Shown here piece by piece: positions 1-11,100 of a stretch of 64,000 nucleotides of DNA; the stretch's first letter is position 1; every line of letters begins with the position of its first letter. Made by a program: the position numbers and the translations under genes. The stretch is from positions 125,027,501-125,091,500 of the forward strand of contig CP142451.1 in the NCBI GenBank assembly GCA_038049695.1. The letters run 5' to 3'. This DNA is from Cinnamomum chago. Taxonomy: Eukaryota > Streptophyta > Magnoliopsida > Laurales > Lauraceae. Under the pieces are notes generated by a model. That model was not told the origin of the DNA, did no database searches, and was given only the letters and a program-made list of their open reading frames with translations.

Positions 1-1767
1 ACGTCATCCATTCAATCTCCACTGTGCAGTGCAGAACGTCTGCGCACACTCTTATTATTTGGATCATCAACAATTATTGAAGTCCCTGAAAGTTTATTCA
101 ACCATCTGAAATTTCTTAGAGCTCTAGGTTTAAGGAGAACTAAGATTGAAAATCTGCTGAGTTTCTTAGGAAAACTAAAACACCTAAGGTATCTTGATTT
201 GAGTGAGTTAAATATCACAGAACTGCCTGAATCTGTGTCTGATCTCTGCAATCTGCAAACTCTGAAACTTAATAAATGCAAGAGACTTTGTCTGCTGCCC
301 AGTGGTATAAGCAAACTGGTTAAACTGCGGCATCTTGAAATTGAAGGAACTACCAATCTCACAGTCTTACCGAATGGGCTTGGGAGGCTGACTTCCCTTC
401 GAACATTATGCAAGTTCCCCGTGGGAGATGAGGACGGAGGATGTAAGGTTGGAGAACTAAAAGAACTCAATCTTCTTGGAGGGAAATTAGAGATAAAAAA
501 TTTGGAGAGGGTAATGAATGTGACTGATGCTAGTGAAGCAGAACTGCACATGAAGAGTGACCTTCATTTTTTGTCTTTACCTTTTAACGACAAGAGCAAT
601 GAAGAGTGGACAATGTTAGGAGATGATGAGATGAAAAGGATGAATAGCATATTGGAAGGCCTCAGACCCCCTCATTCAAACCTGAAAGAGTTGGAGATAA
701 AAAACTATGCGGGATCCAAGTTTCCCAGTTGGTTGGAGGATTCAAGGTTTTCCAGTCTAGTTAAAGTCGTACTGAAGAACTGCAGGAGGTGTATACTACT
801 GCCAGGCCTTGGAGAACTGCATTCACTTAAATATCTAGAAATAATTGGAGCTGATGAAGTGGTTGGCGGTAAGTTTTACGGGAATGCCGATGCTAGGACA
901 CAGGAATATGGAGAGGTGGTGCCATCTCTTGAAAAACTGAAAATTACGGATTGCAAGAAGCTGAAGGCAACGCTCGAGTGCCTCCCCACTACTCTAAGGG
1001 AAGTAACTATTGAAAATTGCAACGAAGTTATTTGGGCGCAGGACAATCCACTCCCGCACCTTCTACATTTGACTCTAAAAAATGTTAGAGGGATGTCGTC
1101 TAAGCCACTACCATACCTCCCCGCTCTCATGACTTTAGAGATTCATGGATTCTCTTGCGAATCACTACCCTCTGATGGATGGGGACTGCTTGAATCACTC
1201 CACATTCTTAAAATCTTCCATTGTCCTGAATTATCATCTCTGCCTGAGGGGCTAGGGCAGCTCAAAGCTCTTCAGAAAATGTACATCCTGAGCTGCGAAC
1301 GATTGTCATCTCTGCCAAAGTTGCTAGGGCAGCTCGAAGCTCTTCAGACTCTAAGCATCAAGAATTGCAAAAGATTGTCATCTCTGCCTGAAGGGCTAGG
1401 GCAGCTCAAAGCTCTTTGGACTCTGCACATTGAGAACTGTGAAAGATTGTCATCTCTGCCTAAAGAATTAGGGCAACTCAAAGCTCTTCAGACTCTAAAG
1501 ATTTGGGGCTGCGAACGATTGTCATCTTTGTTTGACGGATTGGAACAACTCAAATCACTCTGTAGACTCGATATCTTGGATTGCCCACAGTTGAGGCCTT
1601 TACCAAATCTGCAACACCTTACCGCACTTAAAATGTTAACGATCCAAAGGTGTCCGCTTTTAACAGAGCGGCTGGAGAAAGAGAAAGGAGAGGACTGGTG
1701 CAAAATATCCCACATCCCACGCATTCATATTGATGACGGAGTACAATTAGGTATGGTCATGGAATGA
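1..1767 (+). CDS. NLR-type disease resistance protein, C-terminal LRR region (5' partial)
   Basis: The frame is open from base 1 to the TGA at 1765-1767, giving about 588 residues with no start, so the coiled-coil and NB-ARC domains must lie left of the window. What is visible is a leucine-rich repeat array of the RGA/CC-NLR kind: LRYLDLSEL and ITELPESVSDLCNLQTLKLNKC near the start, the family-typical LTSLRTLCKFPVG block, then irregular LRRs. Residues about 400-520 hold five near-identical 24-residue LRRs built on LSSLPxxLGQLKALQTL, encoded by a 72-bp tandem repeat. NLRs of this class sense pathogen effectors in the cytoplasm or nucleus, with the LRR giving specificity. The open frame and intact stop suggest a functional gene, but the missing N-terminus prevents certainty. 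No intron is needed in the visible part. Confidence 0.9.
   Translation, partial: TSSIQSPLCSAERLRTLLLFGSSTIIEVPESLFNHLKFLRALGLRRTKIENLLSFLGKLKHLRYLDLSELNITELPESVSDLCNLQTLKLNKCKRLCLLPSGISKLVKLRHLEIEGTTNLTVLPNGLGRLTSLRTLCKFPVGDEDGGCKVGELKELNLLGGKLEIKNLERVMNVTDASEAELHMKSDLHFLSLPFNDKSNEEWTMLGDDEMKRMNSILEGLRPPHSNLKELEIKNYAGSKFPSWLEDSRFSSLVKVVLKNCRRCILLPGLGELHSLKYLEIIGADEVVGGKFYGNADARTQEYGEVVPSLEKLKITDCKKLKATLECLPTTLREVTIENCNEVIWAQDNPLPHLLHLTLKNVRGMSSKPLPYLPALMTLEIHGFSCESLPSDGWGLLESLHILKIFHCPELSSLPEGLGQLKALQKMYILSCERLSSLPKLLGQLEALQTLSIKNCKRLSSLPEGLGQLKALWTLHIENCERLSSLPKELGQLKALQTLKIWGCERLSSLFDGLEQLKSLCRLDILDCPQLRPLPNLQHLTALKMLTIQRCPLLTERLEKEKGEDWCKISHIPRIHIDDGVQLGMVME
1225..1584 (+). repeat. 72-bp tandem repeat coding five 24-aa LRRs
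   Basis: The block ttgtcatctctgcc recurs at a strict 72-bp spacing (unit starts near 1225, 1297, 1369, 1441 and 1513), each followed by a gggcagctcaaagctctt-like segment. The copies differ by only a few bases and remain in frame, which points to recent unequal exchange within the LRR exon. The fifth unit has drifted most. Confidence 0.85.
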
Positions 1768-2084
1768 CAACTCTTACCTTTTTATTTATATTTTCTCTCG
1801 ATTTCATGTTTCATCTCATTTTATTTTAATTTACTTACATCCAAACAGACATTGCACACTGGCCTATATGCGCGCGATTTTTTGGACGTCTCGTAAAAAG
1901 GAGTTAGAAGAAATGGAGATACGATCCGCAACTTCAAGCCTTGGAAATTTCTTATAGACCAGGTGTTCCGCTCCGTTCTCTCATCAGTCTGATTTTTTTC
2001 CCTCGTTTTGCTTCGGATTCTCACATCTTAAATTGGACAAGTTAAACATGTGTGATTTAATTTTGTAGTAGGCACCTGCGTTAG

Positions 2085-2305
2085 AATTAATTCAACAATT
2101 CTCCAGGTGGCTGTTTATCAGACAGTTGTGTGTGTGTTGTCCAGGTATGACATGTGATGGTTGACATATGCATATTTGCTGTGTATGGTAAATAATGAAA
2201 GTTCCATATCCTCCACTTGGATACATACATCTGGTGCCCACTGTTTTACTATTTATTTTGTTGATATGATGTCCCCAATGTGGATGGGGGATAGCCAGGA
2301 AAAAT
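2085..2305. repeat. Diverged dispersed repeat, copy 1
   Basis: This segment matches 4903-5115 in the same orientation. Shared blocks in order are ttagaatt..tcaacaatt, tcagac(a/g)gtt, gtaaataat, acat(c/g)tggtgcccactgttt-like, and tgatatgatg followed by (ca)ggga(t)..ccagga. Identity is patchy, so the copies are old. No terminal repeats or target duplications are visible, so the element type is unknown. Confidence 0.45.
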
Positions 2306-3974
2306 CTCATCTTAGCCGTTCCCTAGTTCTAAAAATCTTTTGATTTCGAGTTGACTCGGATTGGGTAGGTGGTGAATCGAGTCACCATCCAAGGCACCTA
2401 AATGGCGGAGTCACATACTCACATGGTCTGTAGGCTCTAAATGCACTTTTTTCTTATTTTTATATTAGAGAACGCTGTTTGAGTCACTTAAAGGACATTT
2501 TGCACTTGTTTTAAGAAAATCAAACCCACTTTTTATATACATGTTGGTATTTATAAAAGCTTAAATTCATTATTAATAAAATGAAACACAACAGTTCTTA
2601 TATTATAGATTTTTAGGACTATGCTTTTTCTATTTTAAGATGTTTTTTCGTTTTTTGTTCATGGTTTTTTAAAAGGTTTTTGGGCTTAGGGTGCAACTTG
2701 GTTCCACTAGTCTGTGTCACCTCTCGACTTGAGGGTGACCAAATTACTGACTAAGTTAATTAACAAAAACAGGATCGGACGGATTGGTCTGTTCCATCCA
2801 AAACCTAATCTAGGCGGAATTTTGATTATATCATGTGGCCATATTGTAATGTATAACTGAAATGATATTGTTTGGATTATGTTGTGACATTTTGGAGATA
2901 TTATGAAAAAGTAGAATAAGATCAAATAATATAAAAAAAATTATTTCAGTTGCATGGAAACAAACGAGCCCATACTTCTATGCAAATAAAGAAGCCCATC
3001 TTATAATAAGTTTTTATTTGTTCTAATTACATGCAGACAAATAGGCTCATTTGACAATTAATTGTGTATTCCAATTCCGTGTTAGTGATTATGTGGATCT
3101 TACAATAAATTCTCATTTTTCCAATTTCATAAAAACATATTGCCCCATTTGAATGTATTGGCTCTAATTCCATGAAATAAATAGATTCATTTGATACGGC
3201 TGTTTAAATGTGTAGTGCGTGAATTTTTTCTCCTTTACCAAAACGCAAAATAACACAAGGATTCTATGAGAAACTACCGTAAAGAGAAGAAAAATCACTA
3301 TAAAAAGGTTGGACAGAGTAGCATCCTTTTGTCACACACCTCTCTGTGTTTGTTCTCTAATAGGCAAATTAGTTTTTTTTTTTTTTTTTTGCTCTCTTTC
3401 CTTTATATTTTAATCTAACCATTATTTTTTTCTTCAAGAACTATTAAGTCACCATTAGCTGAATTATTCCCCATTTCTTTATATACACCATTATCTGAAT
3501 TCCCTCCTCTCTTCTCAATCCAAATCAGGTTGTACTTACAATTTTTTTTCTATTGAATGTTCAGTGCATCAGGGAGCATGGGATCCAGACAAGCCTTGAA
3601 GTTGAATGGGAGTCGAGCATGTTTTAAGTGGGTGAATGGGAGATAAGCATTGATATTGAATGTTGAACTTGATGTTGGATGTTGAAGTTGAAGTTGATGG
3701 TGAACTTGATGGGAGTGTAGAATTAGTTGTTTGCTAGCACTTTTTTTTTTTTTCCTTCTATAGTTGTCGTCGACAGTTTATTTAAAGTGTTGGATGTGCA
3801 GCAGCGAACACCTACAGGACTGCTGTACCTTTTGCCCCAACGGTTTTATCATGTAGTTCAGATTGTAGTGTGCTGTTTTGGGATCTCTAGATAACTATGA
3901 CATGAATTGTGATTTCTATGATTTCATGCATTTGAATGCTATGGTGGGCTATTTTGGTGTAAATATTTCTAGAT

Positions 3975-4292
3975 GTGTTCAACATGCATGATAGAAGAAA
4001 TTCCAGGCCTAATCTACTCAACATTTGGATTGCTTTTCAAATCATAATATCCTTTGTAGTAAGTGTTTTAGCAGGATTGCTTCTTTTAGTAGCTTCAGAG
4101 GCACAAGGAAAACATCTTCAGGAGAACATGAGTCCACTTAATCATAGAGATTATTGGAGTTGAGCTTGGTCCATTGCTCATCCGCTGGTATGCCTCATCT
4201 GATGAACGAATGATCAACAACACTGTAGGATGGGCCAATGTATGTTCTTCAGTCCAAGCATCTCTACGACTTGGAAAAGGACTCAGGTAAGA
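3975..4292 (+). pseudogene. Possible decayed coding segment, unrecognised
   Basis: An ATG at 3975 opens 62 codons with one strongly hydrophobic stretch (FQIIISFVVSVLAGLLLLVA), a plausible membrane segment. Just after it closes at 4163, the next frame reads on with protein-like composition (VELGPLLIRWYASSDERMIN, then VGWANVCSSVQASLRLGKGL) to a stop at about 4290. The two halves would join only by a frameshift or an unseen intron. I do not recognise the family and saw no clear splice sites. It may be a degenerate gene, a spliced exon pair, or chance. Confidence 0.2.
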
Positions 4293-4902
4293 AAAGAGCC
4301 TTAGATATTATTAGATTATTGCTGTACGAAGGGCACTTGGCCCTTAATCCAAGCAAAGGATTGATCTGTCCCAATTAGGTTTGGTCCCTCCACAAACCTA
4401 GAATGGTGGTTTGGTTCTTTCTGGTCTTCTTTTTCTTTCTAGCCATGCACCCATGATGAGTGAGTTACAGGCGACCCTATCTTGTGAAATTGGTGGCCTC
4501 GCAGAACCTGAGAATAGGGATTTCTTCACTGCCAATTTAGATAGATGAGGTTTCACATATAGGTGTATATCAATATATAGCTGAGAAAAAATTGACATCG
4601 GTGTGGAAATCCAGATGAATGAGGATTTTCAAATCTTACGAAAATGTTAGACTTTTCGAGGATTAATAATTTCTATTGCTAAATGTGCATTTTCACGATC
4701 TAGTGGAAAACCAATGAGGAATACTCGAGAATTTAATTGACAAACATGATGTAATAAACGTTTTTCTCCAATGATAGTGAAACGCCAATAAACCTTAGTA
4801 ACCCATGTTTCTTATATGCAATGGGAATACCTCTTGTTTTGCTCGTTTATATACTTCTTGCAACGTAATGGGTTACATTCACATTACTGTAATCAACTCT
4901 GT

Positions 4903-5115
4903 TAGAATTTGGTCAACAATTCATTAGATCAAGATGGCCACTCATCAGACGGTTAATATATTGTTGTACAGATAGACTTATAGCCCCATGTAGTAAATAA
5001 TAGAATATCCATCTTCAATTTAGTATATACATGTGGCGCCCACTGTTTGACTTGAATTCTTTTTGCTGATATGATGGGACCCATTATGGATAAGGGATGG
5101 ACCAGGAATGGACAG
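4903..5115. repeat. Diverged dispersed repeat, copy 2
   Basis: Second copy of the repeat at 2085-2305, in direct orientation and about 2.8 kb downstream. The last shared blocks are gcgcccactgttt and gctgatatgatgggaccc, followed by a gggatggaccagga end. It could be a remnant of an older local duplication or a degraded transposon. Confidence 0.45.
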
Positions 5116-5899
5116 GTTGGTCCATCTAAGGTGCTATGTCGAGTGTCAGCAATATTGTGAAAATAATGCAATAAATATCTGAAAGGTGTTATTACATAAT
5201 GTTGCGATATTTTAAAAATAGATTCTTGAAAAATGAAAATATCAAAAAAATCATGCAAAAAAAAAAAATAGAAATCTTTATAAAAATATTGTTAACAATT
5301 TTTATATTAAATTTTTATTTATGATTTATCTAGTATTTTAATTATTTAAAAAATAATTTAGTTTATCCAACATTTTCCCATTGATATCCCTAGAAAAACT
5401 CCAAATTCGAGAGTGTCCTATTTTTTCCTTAAGACATTAATTTCCAAAAATGATATGTGTGACAATGGTTTATTGTTTGGTTTCTGATTCAAACTCATTT
5501 GATGGTAAGACACCTCAAACACTTAGAAATCTACTTTGGCTGTTATTCATAACACCTAATTGTTCGCCCAAAATGGGTTCTGAAACAACAATTAGAAAAT
5601 AATTGCAGGGTTACCGAAAAATTAAAACTATATATAATTTTTAACAACTGGGTTGTGGGGAATCTCAATAATATTTTGTGACTGGAAGCCTCAAATCCGC
5701 CTCTATTTTCTCCAACTCCCATGTTTCTTATTTTCACATGCCCAGATTTGGGGGATTTACACATACTTTTCTAATGCAGATAGAGGCGGAAAATGTCTGC
5801 CTGCCACTCTTATTTTCCAAAAATTGCCACATCAATAAAGTCTATGGTTTTTAAATACTTTAGAAAAGGTTTTCTGTGGAAATTAGGACTTCATGTTTG

Positions 5900-6120
5900 G
5901 TGCTGGGTTACACAGACATGCCCTTAAATAAGTAGAGGTTGAAAATGGATGCCAAAAAAGAGCTTAGAGAGATATCTGGGTTATACAGACGTGCCCTTAA
6001 AAAATGTTACATCATCAATCTGGTTGAAGGCATAATTCTTAGATTGATTGATTTAAAACATGTTACATTGCTATGTGATCAATCTGGTTGGAGGCATAAT
6101 TCTTATTTGATTGAGATTTG
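5900..6120. repeat. Short imperfect direct duplications
   Basis: The phrase gggtta(c/t)acagac(a/g)tgccctta appears twice (about 5907 and 5979), and caatctggttg(a/g)aggcataattctta appears twice (about 6016 and 6079). These are small local duplications with no features of a mobile element. Confidence 0.5.
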
Positions 6121-7741
6121 AAAAGAGTCAACATAACATAATGAGACATTTCCGGCCTAAATGACTGAGACACCCTCCGTTATATATAAAAAAAAAAAAA
6201 AAAACAGAGGCATTTATCTAGATCAATTAGAATTGTAATAATAAGGGTTACGAAAGATGATCATCATATGTCCAGTTATTCCCCCAAGGTGTGGACTCTG
6301 TAGAATCTACATTGTGGGTCCCCACGTATCCTATGGGTAGACAAATTGCAAGGATATTCTACATCAATCCAACGGAGAATACTTCCATACCACTCTTTTT
6401 TGATATCCAGAGGTCTCCACATGTCAGGCTATGAACAGACATCATCCATGTTGGGACATGTTCAAGACACTCACATTCTCTATACTCTTTTCTGCATAGA
6501 TCCTTTGCATAGATCCTTTCCTGCATTTTATTTTATTAGTCAATCCGGACATGTTTGTTTGCAAGAATTATAAGAATTCTTGTTTGAGGGGTTTATGGAT
6601 TTCCCAAATACCAGCCCCATCTAATTTTACAAAAATATGATATATATAATATTTTGAAAACTGGAATTATGAGAATTTCACATGTCATAAGTGGCATTTT
6701 AGTCTAAAAATTTTAGAGGGCTAATTTTATGAATTCTCACCTCTAAAATACGAAATTCGGAAATTTGGCCAAATAACAATTGTCCTTACTCTATAAATTC
6801 CCAATATAGGAAATTTTTTATCAAAAACACCTGGAAACAACAGGCATGAAGAGAAAAGTTTGGTGACATGACCGGAAGGGAGGCTTATGCCATATGTATT
6901 TTCACTAACAAAATTTAGAATTTGTCTACTTTTGAAATGACTCCTGTCTTGAGGCTTTATCTCACCTCAATTCAATTCACAACTCATCCAAACATGCTTA
7001 TGGCAGACTTTTTACTCTTAGGACCCGGACTATCTTAGCCTTTGCCCCATTAGTTTTAGCTATTTTACATGGAAATTTGGAGGATCTTATTTCTTAACTC
7101 CACAAGCAAGGAATTGAAACTTTACAATAGGCTCACCTATTGAAAAATTGAAACCACTAGAATGACTAGATACAGTGGGAACAACCACTGAGACAAAGCT
7201 TGAGGACATTTCACTTAAGGAGAGGGCATCATCCATTGTGGTGGGACCACCAACTTACACTAGAGTAAAAAATCCAAGGACAGGAAATTGTTCTCCTGCA
7301 CTAAGAACCATGCATCCTCACCCTACGATGTGAGATTCAGAGGTGGGTCCGGATGCACAGACCTATCAAATATGCAATTATCATGAGAACCGTGCATAAG
7401 AGAATATCACCCCCTATATAAGAGAGGAGAGTGCATTCATTATGATCAGGCTCGAGGGGTGTCTCATTTTGAGCCATTCGAATTTTGAATAGGTTTTCCT
7501 AGTATAAATTATCACTCCTTCCATGAAGGGGACTCGATTGTGGTTCTATATCAAAGGCGGGCTTCAATGATGGATGATGCACATATAATGAGGGTCCCAC
7601 TCCCACCCCGATGGAATAGGGAACTTTGAAAAACGAGCAGCATATGATTCGGACTCAGTCAAAATCAAAACCTCCTTTTTTCCCTCCCTCAACCACAAGC
7701 GCAGGAGAGACCTGACCCTTCATCTCCTCTCCTCCGTTTGT

Positions 7742-7748
7742 TATAAAA
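7742..7748 (+). promoter_or_regulatory. TATA box of the PIP5K gene
   Basis: TATAAAA lies 352 bp before the ATG at 8101, just after a C/T-rich stretch. Plant initiation is usually about 30 bp downstream, which would give a leader of about 330 nt. There is no transcript evidence, so this is inferred from sequence only. Confidence 0.45.
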
Positions 7749-7792
7749 CATTCCATCCTCTTTCCTTTTTACCGTTGCACTCTTCCCGCCAA

Positions 7793-7996
7793 ATGTTGGG
7801 CTTCTCAGTCATTATAGGATCAAGAGATATAACGGTATCATACAAGAAAATTCAACCAGCAAGACCCAAAGAAAAACAAAAAGGAACAACAACCCAAGAA
7901 GAAAAGGGAGAAGAAGAACACACCCATCTCCTCTCTTGCTTTGATTACAGAAACCCAATTCAAAATCTCATAGACAAAGCTAAAAAAAATCAATAG
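7793..7996 (+). promoter_or_regulatory. Upstream ORF of 67 codons in the PIP5K leader
   Basis: If transcription starts near 7770 as the TATA box suggests, the first ATG of the mRNA would be 7793, opening a 67-codon frame that begins MLGFSVIIGSRD and ends in DKAKKNQ before TAA. It closes about 100 nt before the main start. The peptide is Lys/Glu/Gln-rich in the middle and matches nothing I know. A leader intron could remove it. Confidence 0.3.
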
Positions 7997-8045
7997 GAGA
8001 GATTGAGAAGAAAATAAATATTAATCAAAGATATATAGAGAGAGA

Positions 8046-8046
<1 letters not shown>

Positions 8047-8081
<35 letters not shown>

Positions 8082-8097
8082 ATTGGTGAATCAGTAG
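8047..8097 (+). promoter_or_regulatory. Poly-methionine upstream ORF from an (ATG)11 microsatellite
   Basis: Eleven consecutive ATG codons (8047-8079) continue as ATA TTG GTG AAT CAG and stop at TAG 8095-8097. The frame is the same as the PIP5K ORF, whose ATG at 8101 lies one codon beyond that stop. A scanning ribosome would meet this array first. Its length is likely to vary because it is a trinucleotide microsatellite. Confidence 0.6.
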
Positions 8098-8100
8098 AGA

Positions 8101-11100
8101 ATGCAAAAAGAGCACCGATCGAAACTTCTTTGGGAACTAACAGTTCGGAGAACAGAAGGCGCAAAGAAGAACAGCGATTCCCCTGCAATGTCTCTCTCAA
8201 ACATGGAGGAGGAAGAAGAAGAAGCAGGTTGCGAGGAGGTGGAAAGATTATTCTCCAATGGTGATTTCTACACCGGCCAGTGGATGGACAATTTTCCACA
8301 TGGCACCGGAAAGTACCTCTGGACAGACGGGTGCATGTACGAAGGTGACTGGTGCAGAGGTAAGGCCATGGGGACAGGGAAGTTCTCCTGGCCTTCCGGT
8401 GCCACCTATGATGGTGATTTCAAGACCGGTTTCATGGACGGCTATGGCACCTACATTGGTGCCAATGGAGACACCTATAAAGGCATCTGGGTCAAGAACT
8501 TGAAGCATGGAAAGGGGTTGAAGAACTATGTTAATGGAGACTACTATGAGGGAGAGTGGAGATGTGGGGTGCAGGATGGACAGGGGAAGTACATTTGGAG
8601 AAATGGGAATGAATATGAAGGGCAATGGAAGAATGGGGCGATTTCAGCTAAAGGGTCTTTGCTTTGGGCTAATGGAAATCGCTACGTCGGCATGTGGGAT
8701 GACGGATTGCCCAAAGGCGAAGGGCGATTCCTTTGGGTGGATGGGAGCTTCTATATGGGGAATTGGAGTGCTGACCCGAATGAGCAGACGGGAACTTACT
8801 ACCCCTCCAGTGTCGGCCCCCCAAAGAATCGGGATTGGAGCCCAGAGGTGGTGTTTGCCGTCGACATGAAGGACTGTAAAATCTGCAATGCAGAGGCAAT
8901 TACTATTTTCCTTTCTCAGAAGACGCTCAATTGGACCGGGGTTGAGGTGGATTTCTCACATAGGCTGTGTGTGTCACAGCCGGGTAAGGCTGCTGCTGAT
9001 TCCAGCACTAGGCCGAAGTGGAGGCGGTCAATTGATTTTGCTAGAAAGAGCAGTCGAGGTGGGGAGAGAGGTTCTGATAGGGCGGGCGGTTGGGAGACTG
9101 ATGGGGAGTTGGGTTGTGACAGGGACAATGATGATTGTTTAGCCCCTCTCCGGTACTCCGATGTGGATGCAATGAGGCTCCGGATTCAGCAGTTGAAGGG
9201 GCAGATGAAGGAGATGAAGAAGCAAGGGGATACCATCTCAAAAGGGCATAAGAACTACGAGCTTATGCTCAATTTGCAACTTGGAATCAGGTACTTTTTC
9301 ATTGGAGTTTCTCATAATTCCTTTCACTCTGCTTGGCCTTCATATTGTGATTTTCTACTTGAAGGGAAAGTAAAACCCGAATTTTCCATGAACATAGAAA
9401 ATTAGGAGTAAAACCAAATCTTATGGTGGATCTTACTAATTTTGAACTTGGGGTGTCTAGCATTGGTCTTAATTTTGAAAGGTTATGAATTCCTTTCTCC
9501 AAACTGAAATACGAAGTTGAAAGTTGAGCATTTCCATTTTATTTACAAGCAAGGATAGTCATTGCTTCTGCTAACTCTGACTTGGCATTTATGTGTTCTT
9601 TAATTACCTTAAGGTTGAAGTCAACAATTTTCGTCCAAGAAAAGTCTCTAATTATCTTTGTCCTATTGAATTCCTAGGAATCACTGGTAATTCCTAGGAA
9701 ATGAGCATTAATCAAAGGAGTGAAAAGTGAATGGTCAAGGATGGAGATCCACAAAGACCATCAAACTCCTAGGATTCATTTTGGCATGTCAAAGTGAGGT
9801 AATCATATCTAATGGAATATTTTGATGGGTCTTTACTCTTGGTCCACTCTTAATACCTTTTATACAAGCACCTTTCCTAGTAACTCCTTGGAATTCAGCA
9901 GGCAATATAGCTTCTAAGAAGCTTAGAAATGAAGGGACTGGACTTTCCTAAGAATTCTTTGGAATTCAGCAGGTAATACAGCTCCTAACTAGCTTAGAAA
10001 TGTTGGAGTTGGACTATGTTTAGGTTCTATTTATTTACTTCACCTTGTTACTGTTGTAGAATAGTCAAGTCTGGATGGACTAGTATTTTCTATGCATTCA
10101 TTTTTCTCATTGTAGTTTCTTAATTCAATTGAGAATCTCTGGTGTTCGCATTGTGCTAGCTTAGAAACATCAGTTTCTCCTTCTGCCCACCTGGATTGAA
10201 AAACTGTTCAATAGGCAAAGGTCGTAGAAGAAGCCAGGGATACCAATGTGGAAGAGAAGCTGGCCCATAATATACTTCCATTTCTTGGGTATTCAATTTG
10301 CCTGTTTTCATTCCGAGACTATAGATGATCCTTAGCTTATAATCCATTCATGTACCATTTTCATTTTAGGAGTTCTGTGCTTCTTATCATCTTTCGCCAC
10401 TCACTATCAGTGCATAATCTTATGTTCAGGCATTCTGTAGCAAGACCTGGTCCAACTACATCCCTTGATCTGAAAGCATCGGCCTTTGACCCTAAAGAAA
10501 AGGTATGGACAAGATTCCCTCCTGAAGGATCAAAACATACTCCACCACACCAATCGTGCGACTTCAGATGGAAAGATTACTGTCCATTGGTGTTCAGGTC
10601 GGGCCTTTAGATACCTTTTGCACTAATATTCCCATGTTCTTGTAGCCATTATTAATCTCTGTTTTCCTATAGCTATTCTCTGGTCATTGTCATTAGTGTA
10701 TGATGGTTGACATGGTTTATGCTCAGGACTCTCCGTAAGTTGTTCAACATTGATCCAGGAGATTATATGATTTCTATATGTGGTAACGATGCACTTCGGG
10801 AGCTATCATCTCCCGGGAAAAGTGGAAGTTTCTTTTACTTAACCAACGATGACCGCTATATGATAAAAACAATGAAGAAGTCTGAAGTGAAAGTTAGTTC
10901 TCCTTTTTCTTTTATTTTTACTTTCCATCTTCTCATTTTTTTTAAAAATTGATTTCACTGATCTGGATCTCATCTATCCATGTCATGGTATAGGTGCTTC
11001 TGAGGATGCTTCCTGCTTATTATAACCATGTCCGGTCATTTGAGAATACTCTTGTGACCAAGTTTTTTGGTTTACACTGTGTAAAACTAACTGGGGCTAC

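Larger units (their letters stand above)
1768..7741. other. Intergenic, NLR 3' side to PIP5K promoter
   Basis: Almost 6 kb with no gene I can recognise. It holds AT-rich sequence, homopolymer tracts, an old direct repeat pair (2085-2305 and 4903-5115), a short internal duplication at 5900-6120, a simple GTTGAA-rich tract at 3600-3720, and a coding-like stretch near 3975-4292 that has its own entry. Confidence 0.6.

Noticed and set aside
8248..9128. Several antisense and alternate-frame ORFs over PIP5K exon 1
   Set aside because: They shadow the GC-richer MORN exon; the sense frame has full family homology.
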